From positions 1-54,583 of the forward strand of contig QHBM01000151.1 in assembly GCA_003244145.1 (NCBI GenBank): a stretch of DNA of 54,583 nt, in the 5' to 3' direction. Source of the DNA: Chthoniobacterales bacterium (GTDB lineage: Bacteria > Verrucomicrobiota > Verrucomicrobiia > Chthoniobacterales > UBA10450). The notes beneath the pieces were generated by a model. That model saw only the letters and a program-made list of their open reading frames with translations, was not told where the DNA came from and ran no database searches. Both the position numbers and the translations under genes were made by a program. Of this stretch, positions 33,826 through 42,325 are shown one piece after another (the stretch's first letter is position 1; the number at the start of each line of letters is the position of its first letter).

Positions 33826-34008
33826 TCGGAAAAAGAGGTTTCGGAAATTCGCAGAATCCGCGCTGAACGCAAGGTAACCGCGAGGGATGAGATCATTGTT
33901 GAGATAGGTGAGACAATCCTTTGGCCGGAACATTCAAAGAACGAGCGGGATCGGGTCGCTTGCATGCAGCTTTCGTTCCCGCGTCCCAGCTTTCGAACTT
34001 GCGCGTTG

Positions 34009-34029
34009 GCCGGGGTGAAAGACCCCGGC
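34009..34029. repeat. Palindrome just upstream of the MBL gene
   Basis: GCCGGGGT-GAAAG-ACCCCGGC is a perfect 8-bp GC-rich stem with a 5-base loop, ending 15 bases before the ATG of the MBL hydrolase. In that position it could block or expose the ribosome site; it may also be a dispersed REP-like unit comparable in shape to the palindrome at 12974. Confidence 0.6.
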
Positions 34030-34044
34030 TACAATGAATGAACA

Positions 34045-34656
34045 ATGCGCTACGAGACTTTTTGCGGCGGGATTTTCGAAACCAATTGCTACCTCCTTGA
34101 GGCGCCGGAGGGGCCGATCCTGTTCGACGCGCCCGACGGCGCTTGTGAGTGGCTTTTATCCAAGGGCGTGACGCCCAAACTGTTGCTGCTCACTCATGGC
34201 CATTTCGACCACGTGCCTGACGTCGCGAAGATTAAAAAAACATTCGGCTGTCAGATCGGGTGCCACGCCGACACGGCGCCGATGATTTCCGAGCGCGATT
34301 TCTTTCGAAACTTCGGATTCGAGCTGGAGATCGAGCCGGTGGAACCGGATTTCCTGATCGCGGCCACGCCCGGCCGCGATTTTCTCGGCCTGGAGATGGA
34401 AGTGCTGGAAGTTCCCGGCCATTGCCCGGGCAGCCTCTGTTTCTTTTTGCGGAAAGATGAGTTGTTGATCGGAGGTGACGTCCTGTTCGCGGGGGGCGTT
34501 GGCCGGTGGGATTTGCCGCAGGGCGATGGCGATCTGCTTTTTCGCGGCATAAGAACGAAGCTGTTTCCTCTCGGCGACAAGGTGACGGTGCTGCCAGGCC
34601 ACGGGCCTCCGACTACGATCGGGGCAGAACGGGAGTCGAATCCGTTCGTGAGGTAA
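34045..34656 (+). CDS. MBL-fold metallo-hydrolase (glyoxalase II-like)
   Basis: A 203-residue metallo-beta-lactamase fold hydrolase. Metal-binding motif LLTHGHFDHV (HxHxDH form), later ligands His in VLEVPGHCPGSLCFF, Asp in LLIGGDVLF and His in TVLPGHGPPTTIG. The short length matches YcbL-type hydroxyacylglutathione hydrolase-like proteins, which lack the glutathione-binding domain of classical glyoxalase II. No good Shine-Dalgarno lies before the ATG; a strong hairpin sits there instead. Convergent with the CPBP gene (7 bases). Confidence 0.9.
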   Translation: MRYETFCGGIFETNCYLLEAPEGPILFDAPDGACEWLLSKGVTPKLLLLTHGHFDHVPDVAKIKKTFGCQIGCHADTAPMISERDFFRNFGFELEIEPVEPDFLIAATPGRDFLGLEMEVLEVPGHCPGSLCFFLRKDELLIGGDVLFAGGVGRWDLPQGDGDLLFRGIRTKLFPLGDKVTVLPGHGPPTTIGAERESNPFVR

Positions 34657-34663
34657 TCGCAGA

Positions 34664-35485
34664 TCAGTTCGCCGTGCTGACGGCGAGGAAACTGAAGATG
34701 ACGATGTCCTGGACCATGTGAATGAAGAAGGCCCAGACGAAGCCGCGCGTTTCGATCATGCTCCGGGCCCAAATCCAGCCGGCAATCCCGGCCATCACGA
34801 CCCCGATCGGTCCGGAGGGTTGTCCGTAAAAATGTCCCAGCCCAAACAAAAAGGCGGTGAGGAAAACCGCCTCAGCCGGAGAAAGGAAGTGGCGCAGATG
34901 CGCGAGAAGCACGCTGCGGAATTGAAATTCTTCGTTGGCCGCGTTGAACGCAGCGAGGAGAAGAATCCACGGCAGAAAATGAAGGATGCGTCCGCTCGCG
35001 GCAAAATTCGGTTTGATCGAGAAATACAAGAAGAGCGGGAGCGCGACGCTAAAAACAAGAAGCAACAAGGGGCCGAACAAGGTCCATGGAATCGGCTTAC
35101 GCAGTCCCAGCCAGGGGATCGGTCCCGCGGGCGCGGCGAGATTGCCCCGGCAAAGAAATAAATCGCGGCGCGTGATTCCACTGCCGATGAGTGTGAGCCC
35201 CATCAACGCGACGCCGGACAGTGTCAGAGTGCGCGCGATGAACAGGCGGGCGCCCCAGCTCGCATTTGCTGAGAGCGCCTCGACAAAGTGAGTTTTCGCG
35301 AGCCAGGGAACAATGAGGTCCCAGGCGAAATTCAGGGCCGCGAGCGCAAAGAGAAAGCGCGACAAACCGCGCAGCCGCGCGGACGCCAGCACGGCGAGCG
35401 CAGCGATGATGAGGACAAGTGACTCGATCGCCGCCAACCAGACTGAACTTGTACCCACATATTCCTGCCAGATGATGTCAGGCAA
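34664..35485 (-). CDS. CPBP-family intramembrane glutamic protease
   Basis: A 273-residue membrane protein with about eight helices and the CAAX protease/bacteriocin-processing (CPBP, ABI) signature: EEFQFRSVLLAHLRHFLSP (motif EExxxR) and FLTAFLFGLGHF (FxxxH), followed by VVMAGIAGWIWARSMIETRG. These are the catalytic glutamates and histidines of Rce1-like proteases. Substrates in bacteria are mostly unknown. The final FIHMVQDIVIFSFLAV helix completes the domain. Convergent with the MBL gene; it follows the amgK/murU pair on the same strand after 88 bases. Confidence 0.88.
   Translation of the reverse strand: MPDIIWQEYVGTSSVWLAAIESLVLIIAALAVLASARLRGLSRFLFALAALNFAWDLIVPWLAKTHFVEALSANASWGARLFIARTLTLSGVALMGLTLIGSGITRRDLFLCRGNLAAPAGPIPWLGLRKPIPWTLFGPLLLLVFSVALPLFLYFSIKPNFAASGRILHFLPWILLLAAFNAANEEFQFRSVLLAHLRHFLSPAEAVFLTAFLFGLGHFYGQPSGPIGVVMAGIAGWIWARSMIETRGFVWAFFIHMVQDIVIFSFLAVSTAN
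34669..34686. terminator. Hairpin at the MBL/CPBP convergent junction
   Basis: TCGCCGT-GCTG-ACGGCGA, a perfect 7-bp stem with a 4-base loop, lies in the last codons of the CPBP gene just past the stop of the MBL gene. Without a T-run it is only a possible terminator for the plus-strand transcript. Confidence 0.35.
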
Positions 35486-35573
35486 CGTGCTCTAGATCAC
35501 CGCCCCCCACGCAATCACGCGCAGCCACAAATCGGAATGCGATTCTTCTCTACGCGACGCGCCCGCTACCCAA

Positions 35574-36584
35574 TTATCGGACACGATCCAATACCGCGCG
35601 CAATCCTTCCAGATTGTCGATTTCCCCGACCAGCGACCGCAAAGACGTCACGGCCGACGGAATATAATCCAGGAATGTCTTGTTACCTTTGACGAGTCCC
35701 AGAAAACCGTAGGCGCCGAGCGCTTGCATGAGACGCTGAATCCCGCATAAGCGAAAAGTTTCGTGGAAGTCGGCTGCGACTGGCTGGCCGGCGGCTTCTC
35801 GCTTCGATTCATAATGTCCCAGCAACTCCTCGCATTCCGGCCGCGAAAAAGTGACGTACGGATCGAACAGGAGCGAGGCGATGTCGTACTCGGCCAGACC
35901 GGGGCGCATTCCCTGGAAGTCGATCAGACACGCCTGGCCATTACGAATGATGATGTTCTGCGATTGAAAATCGCGATGCACCAGCACGCGCGGGCGAGCG
36001 GCCAGTTGTTCCGCGATTTGGCCCAGGGCCGGCAGCGCCAGCAATTCGGAAAGCTGCTCTTTCTCCACGCCAAAAAAACGGTGCAGACAATTTTCGAAGA
36101 AATAATTTTGTTCCCAGCGATAAAGGGCCGCGTCGAATTCAGCCGGCAGACTTTCCTGAATCGCGCGCGCCGCTGTCTCATCCACGCAGTGCAGCTTCAC
36201 GATCTCGTCCAGGGCCGATTCGTAAAAGGCGCGGCGCACGAGCCAGCTTTCGCCGCGATAGCTCCAGAGATCGGCCTTCCCCAGATCTTCGATCCAGATC
36301 AGGCCTTCGGCGGCGTCGTGAAAATAAATCGTCGGCGCGCAAATCTTGTACTCGGCCAAGAATTCCGCGATGCGCACGTAATGGCGGTTCTCTTCCCGCT
36401 CGAGATTGTACTTCACCAGGATGAGCGTCTGCTCGGGCGAACAGATCACTCGATAGAACTTCCGGTCCGATCCGCCTTTCTCGATCGCGGTGATTTTGAC
36501 CTGCGCTTCTTCCAGACGGGGAAAATGAATTCGCGTCTGGCGGAGGAGCAGTTGCGTCCTGGATGTCTTAGATGTCGGAGTCAC
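35574..36584 (-). CDS. amgK: AmgK-like sugar kinase (aminoglycoside phosphotransferase fold)
   Basis: A 336-residue phosphotransferase. The kinase core has VLVHRDFQSQNIIIRNGQAC (Brenner catalytic loop, Asp and Asn) and LIDFQGMRPGLAEYDIASLL (DFQ metal site). With the nucleotidyltransferase gene directly upstream it matches the AmgK-MurU pair, in which AmgK makes MurNAc/GlcNAc 1-phosphate from peptidoglycan-derived sugars. GTG 36584 overlaps the end of murU by 17 bases, so the pair is coupled. The call relies mostly on this context, since the APH fold is shared by many kinases. Confidence 0.82.
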   Translation of the reverse strand: MTPTSKTSRTQLLLRQTRIHFPRLEEAQVKITAIEKGGSDRKFYRVICSPEQTLILVKYNLEREENRHYVRIAEFLAEYKICAPTIYFHDAAEGLIWIEDLGKADLWSYRGESWLVRRAFYESALDEIVKLHCVDETAARAIQESLPAEFDAALYRWEQNYFFENCLHRFFGVEKEQLSELLALPALGQIAEQLAARPRVLVHRDFQSQNIIIRNGQACLIDFQGMRPGLAEYDIASLLFDPYVTFSRPECEELLGHYESKREAAGQPVAADFHETFRLCGIQRLMQALGAYGFLGLVKGNKTFLDYIPSAVTSLRSLVGEIDNLEGLRAVLDRVR

Positions 36585-37509
36585 TTAATTCACCCGCGGT
36601 TTTACGGTCGGAGCGGACGATACAATTACGAAGGTAAGAACGGGAAGCGATTTGTGCGCCCGGCCAAAGAATTGTGTTTTCCACTTTGGCCCCCGCGCCG
36701 ACCCGGCAACGCGCGCCGATGGAATAAAAACCCGATAGGCTCGCGGTCGGGTCCACCTCCGCGTCGGAAGCAATCGTGACCGGCCACGCGGCCGATTTCA
36801 CGTAGTCAGGTTTCCACCTTTCCTCCTGAATGGTGCGATGGACTTCAAGGTATTCTCTGCGCGAGCCGATATTGAACCATTTGCCTTTTTCCAGGACGAC
36901 GCCGCCAATCTTGCCGCCTTCTCCGATCCATTCGGTCAGGATCGGAATGAAAGAGCGGCTTTGGCCCGGCGGGATCCGCTGGAAAATCGCCGGCTTCCAG
37001 ACCGAGACGCCCGCGAAGTCGACCTGGCCGGCGCGGCCGTGACTGTTTGCAATATCGACGACCCGGTTGCCCTCGATCGCCACGTCGGTGGAGAGGCCGT
37101 CGCGACGCAATGCCAGGGTCACGTCATTCCCGGCGCGGAAATGTTCTTCAACCAGCGGCGCGATATCGATGTCGGTGAGTAGATCGCCGCTATAAACCAG
37201 AAAAGATTCGCCGCCCAGGAACGGCTCGACGTTCTTGATCCCGCCACCGGTCCCCAGGATCGCCGGCTCGTGAATGAGGCGCACCGGATGGCCGCGATAG
37301 TTTCCTTCCGCGAATAGATTCTGAAAAGCCGACGCGAGATGGTGCGTGTTGATGATGAACGATTTCACGCCGGCTTCGATGAGGTGATCGAGCGGGAAGG
37401 TGATGAGCGGCTTTTGAAAAATCGGGATAAGCGGCTTGGGCAGATCTTCCGTGAGCGGACGCAAGCGCGTGCCCAATCCAGCTCCGAGAATGAATGCTTG
37501 CGCGATCAT
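36568..37509 (-). CDS. murU: MurU-like NDP-sugar pyrophosphorylase with left-handed beta-helix domain
   Basis: A 313-residue nucleotidyltransferase. Signature: FILGAGLGTRLRPLTEDLPK (GxGTRxRPLTxxxPK) with later SFIINTHHLA and AILGTGGGIKNV. In the MurU pathway it converts MurNAc 1-phosphate plus UTP to UDP-MurNAc, bypassing de novo synthesis and hence fosfomycin sensitivity. It is about 90 residues longer than Pseudomonas MurU (about 223): the C-terminal part has hexapeptide-type repeats (VTIASDAEVDPTASLSGFYS, VGAGAKVENTILWPGAQI) of a beta-helix domain, as in mannose-1-phosphate guanylyltransferases. ATG 37509 is chosen; 21 bases separate it from the divergent PH-domain gene. Confidence 0.82.
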   Translation of the reverse strand: MIAQAFILGAGLGTRLRPLTEDLPKPLIPIFQKPLITFPLDHLIEAGVKSFIINTHHLASAFQNLFAEGNYRGHPVRLIHEPAILGTGGGIKNVEPFLGGESFLVYSGDLLTDIDIAPLVEEHFRAGNDVTLALRRDGLSTDVAIEGNRVVDIANSHGRAGQVDFAGVSVWKPAIFQRIPPGQSRSFIPILTEWIGEGGKIGGVVLEKGKWFNIGSRREYLEVHRTIQEERWKPDYVKSAAWPVTIASDAEVDPTASLSGFYSIGARCRVGAGAKVENTILWPGAQIASRSYLRNCIVRSDRKTAGELSDSDI

Positions 37510-37530
37510 GCGGATGGTAAAACTTGAGCC

Positions 37531-37950
37531 ATGGCGGAAGAAACAATCTGGCGTGGGACATCGTCCCAATTAAAAAATCTGGGCTTCTTCCTCCTCTGCT
37601 TCCTCTTTTGCTGGCTCATCGTGCCGATTTTCATTGGGCTGACGCGTTTCCTTCAAACGAAAAATCATGTCTTTGGGCTGACGAACGAGCGCTTGAAAAT
37701 GAGCGAGGGCATTTTCAGCAAAGTCACCGAAACGCTGGAGCTGTACCGCGTGAAAGACATCGAGATTCTCCAACCTTTCTTTTATCGCATGCTCGGACTG
37801 GAAAACATCAAGGTTAACACTTCCGATCTTTCCTCTCCGGTCGTCATGCTTGATGGAATTCCGCAGAACGTAGGGCTCGCCGATAAAATGCGGAACGCGG
37901 TCGAAACGATTCGCATGCAAAAGAACGTCCGCGAGATCGATATCGAATAA
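37531..37950 (+). CDS. bPH2 (PH-like) domain membrane protein
   Basis: A 139-residue protein. One or two TM helices at the N-terminus (LGFFLLCFLFCWLIVPIFIG) are followed by a bacterial PH domain: FGLTNERLKMSEGIFSKVTE, then LYRVKDIEILQPFFYRMLGL and VMLDGIPQNVGLADKMRNAV. This is the YdbS/YdbT-like pattern. Function is unknown, with some members linked to envelope stability. It is divergent from murU with only 21 bases between the start codons. Confidence 0.83.
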   Translation: MAEETIWRGTSSQLKNLGFFLLCFLFCWLIVPIFIGLTRFLQTKNHVFGLTNERLKMSEGIFSKVTETLELYRVKDIEILQPFFYRMLGLENIKVNTSDLSSPVVMLDGIPQNVGLADKMRNAVETIRMQKNVREIDIE

Positions 37951-37959
37951 AGTTCCGCG

Positions 37960-38934
37960 CTATCGCTTGAGATAGAGCGTCTTCGTTCCGAAATCGATGA
38001 TGCCGTGATAGCGGCGCAAAATCTCGGAGCCGAGCAAACCAGCGACCGGCGGCGTGGAATCGAGCAACCCGCCGTGGATCAATCCTTCGAGGTTAATTAC
38101 ACCCACGTCGTTGCTACTCATATCCATCGAGCCGATGGAAAAGCGTGAGATGGTCGCGACCTGCACGCCACGCTGTTTCAGATTCACTCCGGACGTGCTG
38201 AACGGCGTATCGCGCAGGGGAATTTTCATCCGCCGGACAAAAGGCGTGTGCAGGAGCGTCGCGAAGGCGCCGGTGTCGACCATCAGCTTCGCTTTCTTTC
38301 CGTTCACGGAGCCGTCGACGTAAAGGTTAAAGCCTTCGCTCACGTGCATAGGGATGCCGCGGTAGCCGCGGAAATTAAATCCTGGGATCGTGCCCGGAAC
38401 GCTCGGATTGATTTTCAGAATGAGGACTTGCCGCTGGCAATCGAGGAGCGCCCTGGTCGGAAACAAAATGTCGGCGCCGAGTATTCCATCGATCTCATCA
38501 CGCTTGGTCGAATGCCGGAGACCGCCGAGGTCCACGACCACCATGGGCTCGTCCACCAGATTGAGCGCGCCGAGGCGGAGATTGTGCGCGATGGCCACGG
38601 GGTTGAACGCGCCATTGATGCTTAGGCGTGATGGAATCCCTGAGCGCGTACTGTTTGGCGCCATTCCGAAATACGCTCGGCGGTTGAGGGCGATCGCGCT
38701 GACTGGAGCGCCGGAATCCACTCCCAGTAGGGCCATCTTGCCATTGATCTCCGCGCGCACGAGCAAATGATTTTGGGAGGAGCGGTGGAGCGGGAGCGCT
38801 TCGTATTGGAGCGCGCCGGCCATCAACGGCAGGCGCGGCGGCGATGCCCCCATCGCCGGAAGAGCGAGAAGCGTCGCGGCGAGGAACGCGGCAAGATTTT
38901 TTCGCACCGGCGAACTGGCGATGTGGATAAACAC
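37960..38934 (-). CDS. Two-domain retropepsin-like aspartyl protease
   Basis: A 324-residue protein. Signal-like start from GTG 38934 (NLAAFLAATLLALPAMGASP). Two retropepsin-type domains are fused in tandem. The first has the active-site loop LGVDSGAPVSAIALN and a later hydrophobic ILGADILF; the second has LMVDTGAFATLLHT and GLLGSEILRRYHGIIDF. Both catalytic aspartates are present, so the chain could form a full pepsin-like active site by itself rather than by dimerising. The single Asp loops are D-S-G and D-T-G. Likely periplasmic or secreted; substrate unknown. An ATG in the signal (M of MGASPP) is the alternative start. Confidence 0.82.
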   Translation of the reverse strand: MFIHIASSPVRKNLAAFLAATLLALPAMGASPPRLPLMAGALQYEALPLHRSSQNHLLVRAEINGKMALLGVDSGAPVSAIALNRRAYFGMAPNSTRSGIPSRLSINGAFNPVAIAHNLRLGALNLVDEPMVVVDLGGLRHSTKRDEIDGILGADILFPTRALLDCQRQVLILKINPSVPGTIPGFNFRGYRGIPMHVSEGFNLYVDGSVNGKKAKLMVDTGAFATLLHTPFVRRMKIPLRDTPFSTSGVNLKQRGVQVATISRFSIGSMDMSSNDVGVINLEGLIHGGLLDSTPPVAGLLGSEILRRYHGIIDFGTKTLYLKR

Positions 38935-39022
38935 GGGCCGGAGGATAGCACGTTGCTGCCGGGGCGAAAACGCTTGATTCCCCTTCGTCACAGCGCCGTA
39001 TCCGGAATAGCGGATTTGTTGG

Positions 39023-39145
39023 ATGAGCAATTGCACGCGCTACCGCGCGTCGACCTTCCTGTGGTTGAAGCTCGGCAACAGCCTCGCCGTGGTGCTGACA
39101 ATCCAGAACAATGGCTTTCATTATGTCGAAACGATCGCGCCCTAA
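39023..39145 (+). CDS. Candidate 40-residue small ORF
   Basis: An ATG-started frame ending in TAA whose product begins MSNCTRYRASTFLWLKLGNS and ends NNGFHYVETIAP. It carries one hydrophobic segment (SLAVVLTI). It is in the 319-base gap between the retropepsin-like gene (divergent) and the first APC permease. There is no recognised family and no strong ribosome site; it may be chance or an upstream leader ORF of the permease. Confidence 0.22.
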   Translation: MSNCTRYRASTFLWLKLGNSLAVVLTIQNNGFHYVETIAP

Positions 39146-39253
39146 TCGTCGGGATGGTGCTGAACCGCGAAGGAGCACATTGCCGCGGGCACGAAAACGC
39201 TGATTGACTTCGGGGGAGCCTCGTGAAAAAACGGCTCAAACCCAGAGGCGCTC

Positions 39254-40765
39254 ATGTCACAACCACCTGAAGCTAATAACGGCCAGTTTGTTAAGGGATT
39301 CGGTCTGTTCGACTCGATCATGCTCGTCGCGGGTTCGATGATTGGCTCGGGTATTTTCATCGTCTCCCCCATTATCGCCCGCCAGGTCGGCGCGCCGGGC
39401 TGGTTGCTGGTGGTCTGGCTTGTCACCGGCCTGTTAACGCTGATGGCTGCGCTCTCTTACGGTGAGCTAGCGGCCATGATGCCGAAGGCCGGCGGCCAAT
39501 ACGTTTACTTGCGCGAAGCGTTCTCGCCGCTCTGGGGGTTCCTCTACGGCTGGACGTTGTTCCTTGTCATTCAAACCGGCACGATCGCGGCGGTCGCAGT
39601 CGGATTCGGGCGCTACACCGGCGTGCTCATCCCGTGGGTATCGGAAAAAAATTATCTGATCGAGCCAATCCGTTTTGGCAATTACGCGTTCTCACTTTCG
39701 ACCGCGCAGTTCGTCGGCCTGGCGATGATCGCGCTGCTGACCTTCATGAACACGCGCGGGTTGAAGCTTGGCAAGCTCGTGCAAAATGTTTTCACGACGG
39801 CAAAGACCGGCGCGCTCATCGCGCTGATTCTGCTCGGCATTATCGTCGGGATAAAGTCAGGCGCCGGCGCGGCGAACTTCAGCGACATGTGGACGGTGCG
39901 CGGCACTTTGCAAGAGGTCGGCCCAGGTTTGACCGCGGCGATCGCCTTTGGCCTCTTCGTCGGCATTTGCGTGGCGCAGACCAATTCGCTTTTCTCCGCG
40001 GACGCCTGGAACAACATCACGTTCACCGCCGGCGAAGTGAAGAACCCGCGGCGCAACATTCCGCTCTCGCTCGCGTTCGGCGCCATTTTGGTGATCGGAC
40101 TTTATCTGCTCGCCAACGTCGCCTACCTGGCGACGCTCCCTTGGGATGCAATTCAGAATGCGCCCAGCGACCGCGTGGCCTCTGAGACTGCGAACGTCAT
40201 CTTTCCCGGCACGGGCGCGACGATCATGGCCATCGCCATCATGATCTCCACGTTCGGATGCAACAATGGGCTGATCCTCGCCGGCGCGCGCGCCTATTAC
40301 GCGATGGCGCGGGACGGCCTCTTCTTCCGTCGCGTTGGCGAGTTGAACAAGAACCACGTCCCTGGATGGGCGCTCATCATCCAGGGAATCTGGGCCGGCT
40401 TCCTGGTTCTGCCGCGCACCGTTAAGACAGATGCCGCCGGCAACGTCACTGGTTACGGCAACCTTTATGGCAACCTGCTCGACTACGTTATTTCCGCCGC
40501 ACTCATCTTTTACATTCTGACTATTATCGGGATTTTCGTGCTGCGCCGGAAACGCCCCGACGTCGAGCGCCCCTATAAAGCGTTCGGTTATCCGATCATT
40601 CCGGCGCTCTACATCGTCGCCGCGTCTGTGATCCTGGCCGTGCTCTTCATCTACCAGACGGCGACCACCTGGCCCGGGCTGATCATCGTGCTGACCGGCG
40701 TGCCGATATATTTTCTCTGGCGCAAATCAAACGCGGGTGCGCCCGCAGACGGCCAGCAGACATAG
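39254..40765 (+). CDS. APC-family amino acid permease (LAT-like)
   Basis: A 503-residue transporter with about 12 TM helices. The first helix has GLFDSIMLVAGSMIGSGIFI, the substrate/Na+-site GSG(I)G motif of the APC superfamily, and the family-specific AALSYGELAAMMPKAGGQYV; later AWNNITFTAGEVKNPRRNIP is the conserved loop after TM6. It moves amino acids or amines across the inner membrane; the exact substrate is not clear. AGAGG-type purines precede the ATG. It ends 51 bases before the second permease, suggesting an operon of two transporters. Confidence 0.91.
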   Translation: MSQPPEANNGQFVKGFGLFDSIMLVAGSMIGSGIFIVSPIIARQVGAPGWLLVVWLVTGLLTLMAALSYGELAAMMPKAGGQYVYLREAFSPLWGFLYGWTLFLVIQTGTIAAVAVGFGRYTGVLIPWVSEKNYLIEPIRFGNYAFSLSTAQFVGLAMIALLTFMNTRGLKLGKLVQNVFTTAKTGALIALILLGIIVGIKSGAGAANFSDMWTVRGTLQEVGPGLTAAIAFGLFVGICVAQTNSLFSADAWNNITFTAGEVKNPRRNIPLSLAFGAILVIGLYLLANVAYLATLPWDAIQNAPSDRVASETANVIFPGTGATIMAIAIMISTFGCNNGLILAGARAYYAMARDGLFFRRVGELNKNHVPGWALIIQGIWAGFLVLPRTVKTDAAGNVTGYGNLYGNLLDYVISAALIFYILTIIGIFVLRRKRPDVERPYKAFGYPIIPALYIVAASVILAVLFIYQTATTWPGLIIVLTGVPIYFLWRKSNAGAPADGQQT

Positions 40766-40816
40766 CGAAACCGAAAACATTTCGCAGTTAGCAACCACCA
40801 AAAGGAGAGCGGACCC

Positions 40817-42322
40817 ATGGCAAATCTATTCGCGAGAAAACCTCTCGATAAGCTGATGGCAGAGGCGGCGGAAGTCGGCGAACACAGCCTGAAGCGTTCG
40901 CTCGGCGCGTGGAACCTCATCGCGCTCGGCATCGGCGGAATCATCGGCGCGGGTTTGTTTGTGCGCACGGCGGCGGCGATCGCGGATCGCGCGGGTCCAT
41001 CCGTTGTCCTCGCGTTCGTCGTCGCGGGCGTGGGCTGTTTGTTCGCCGGTCTTTGTTATGCCGAATTCGCCTCCATGATCCCGGTGGCCGGGAGCGCCTA
41101 CACTTATTCTTATGCGACAATGGGCGAGTTAGTCGCCTGGATCATCGGATGGGATCTCATTCTCGAATATGCCGTCGCGGCCTCGACGGTTGCGATCGCG
41201 TGGAGTGAGTATGCAAATCGCGTCCTCGAGTGGTTCGGCCTCGCCGTTCCTTACCAATGGTGCCATTCCCCGTTCGAGCACGACCCGGCGGGCGTTCACG
41301 GAGTAATGAACATTCCCGCTGTCTTCATTCTGCTAGTCCTGACGGCGTTGCTGATTCGCGGCACGAAAGAATCCGCCTTCGTCAACGGCCTCATTGTTAT
41401 TCTGAAGGTGAGCATCGTGCTGTTGTTCATCGGAATTGGATGGCAATTCATCAACCCGGCAAATCATACGCCGTTCATTCCGGCACCGACCACTTACACC
41501 ACGCCGCAAGGGATCACTCACGCGTATGGCGGAATCCTCGGCATTCTTGGCGCAGCCGGTGTCGTCTTCTTCGCTTACATCGGGTTCGACGCTGTCTCGA
41601 CCGCGGCGCAGGAAGCAAGAAATCCGAAGCGCGACATGCCGATCGGAATCCTTGGCTCCCTTTTGTTCTGCACAGTTCTTTACGTGCTCTTCGCGTATGT
41701 GCTCAGCGGCGTAGCGACGGTGGGCGATTTTCGCTCGGCTGGCCGCGAAGCTTCCGTGGCGTTCGCCATCACCAAATACATGACCAATTACGAGTGGCTC
41801 TCGAAGTCGGTCACCGTAGCGATTCTCGCCGGGTTCTCCTCCGTGATCCTGGTGATGTTGCTTGGCCAATCGCGCGTTTTCTTTTCGATGAGCAAGGACG
41901 GCCTGGTGCCACCGGTGTTCTCCGCGGTGCATCCGCGCTTCCGCACGCCCTACAAATCGAACATGCTGTTCTTTGTCTTTACTGGTGCGTTTGCCGCTTT
42001 TGTTCCGGCAGATGTCTCCGGTGAAATGACCAGCATCGGGACACTCTTTGCTTTCATCCTCGTGTGCGCCGGCGTTTGGATCATGCGAGTGCGGACTCCT
42101 GAGCTGGAACGAGGATTCCGCGTGCCGGCGGCGCCCCTCGTCTGTTCCCTTGGGATCATTGTCTGCGGCGCGATGATTTACGGTCTCGGTTGGACCAACT
42201 GGATGCGGCTCATCGTCTGGCTGCTGATCGGGTTCATCTTCTACTTTGGCTACGGGAAGAGCCACAGCCGAATTAACGAACCACCGCCGGAAATGCCGGA
42301 GGGAATAAAGCTAAGCAAGTAA
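40817..42322 (+). CDS. APC-family amino acid permease (CAT/YfnA-like)
   Basis: A 501-residue transporter, different in subfamily from its neighbour. Signature segments: KRSLGAWNLIALGIGGIIGA (cationic-amino-acid-transporter type GxGxxIGxG), AGLCYAEFASMIPVAGSAYT, and FFAYIGFDAVSTAAQEARNP. A strong AAAGGAG ribosome site sits 9 bases before the ATG, so it is well translated. It probably carries a cationic or neutral amino acid. Two adjacent, sequence-divergent APC permeases are unlikely to be a recent duplication. Convergent with the DUF4912 gene (3 bases). Confidence 0.92.
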   Translation: MANLFARKPLDKLMAEAAEVGEHSLKRSLGAWNLIALGIGGIIGAGLFVRTAAAIADRAGPSVVLAFVVAGVGCLFAGLCYAEFASMIPVAGSAYTYSYATMGELVAWIIGWDLILEYAVAASTVAIAWSEYANRVLEWFGLAVPYQWCHSPFEHDPAGVHGVMNIPAVFILLVLTALLIRGTKESAFVNGLIVILKVSIVLLFIGIGWQFINPANHTPFIPAPTTYTTPQGITHAYGGILGILGAAGVVFFAYIGFDAVSTAAQEARNPKRDMPIGILGSLLFCTVLYVLFAYVLSGVATVGDFRSAGREASVAFAITKYMTNYEWLSKSVTVAILAGFSSVILVMLLGQSRVFFSMSKDGLVPPVFSAVHPRFRTPYKSNMLFFVFTGAFAAFVPADVSGEMTSIGTLFAFILVCAGVWIMRVRTPELERGFRVPAAPLVCSLGIIVCGAMIYGLGWTNWMRLIVWLLIGFIFYFGYGKSHSRINEPPPEMPEGIKLSK

Positions 42323-42325
42323 GGA

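Noticed and set aside
39254-42322. The two APC permeases as a recent tandem duplication
   Set aside because: They belong to different subfamilies (LAT-like and CAT/YfnA-like) with different first-helix motifs.
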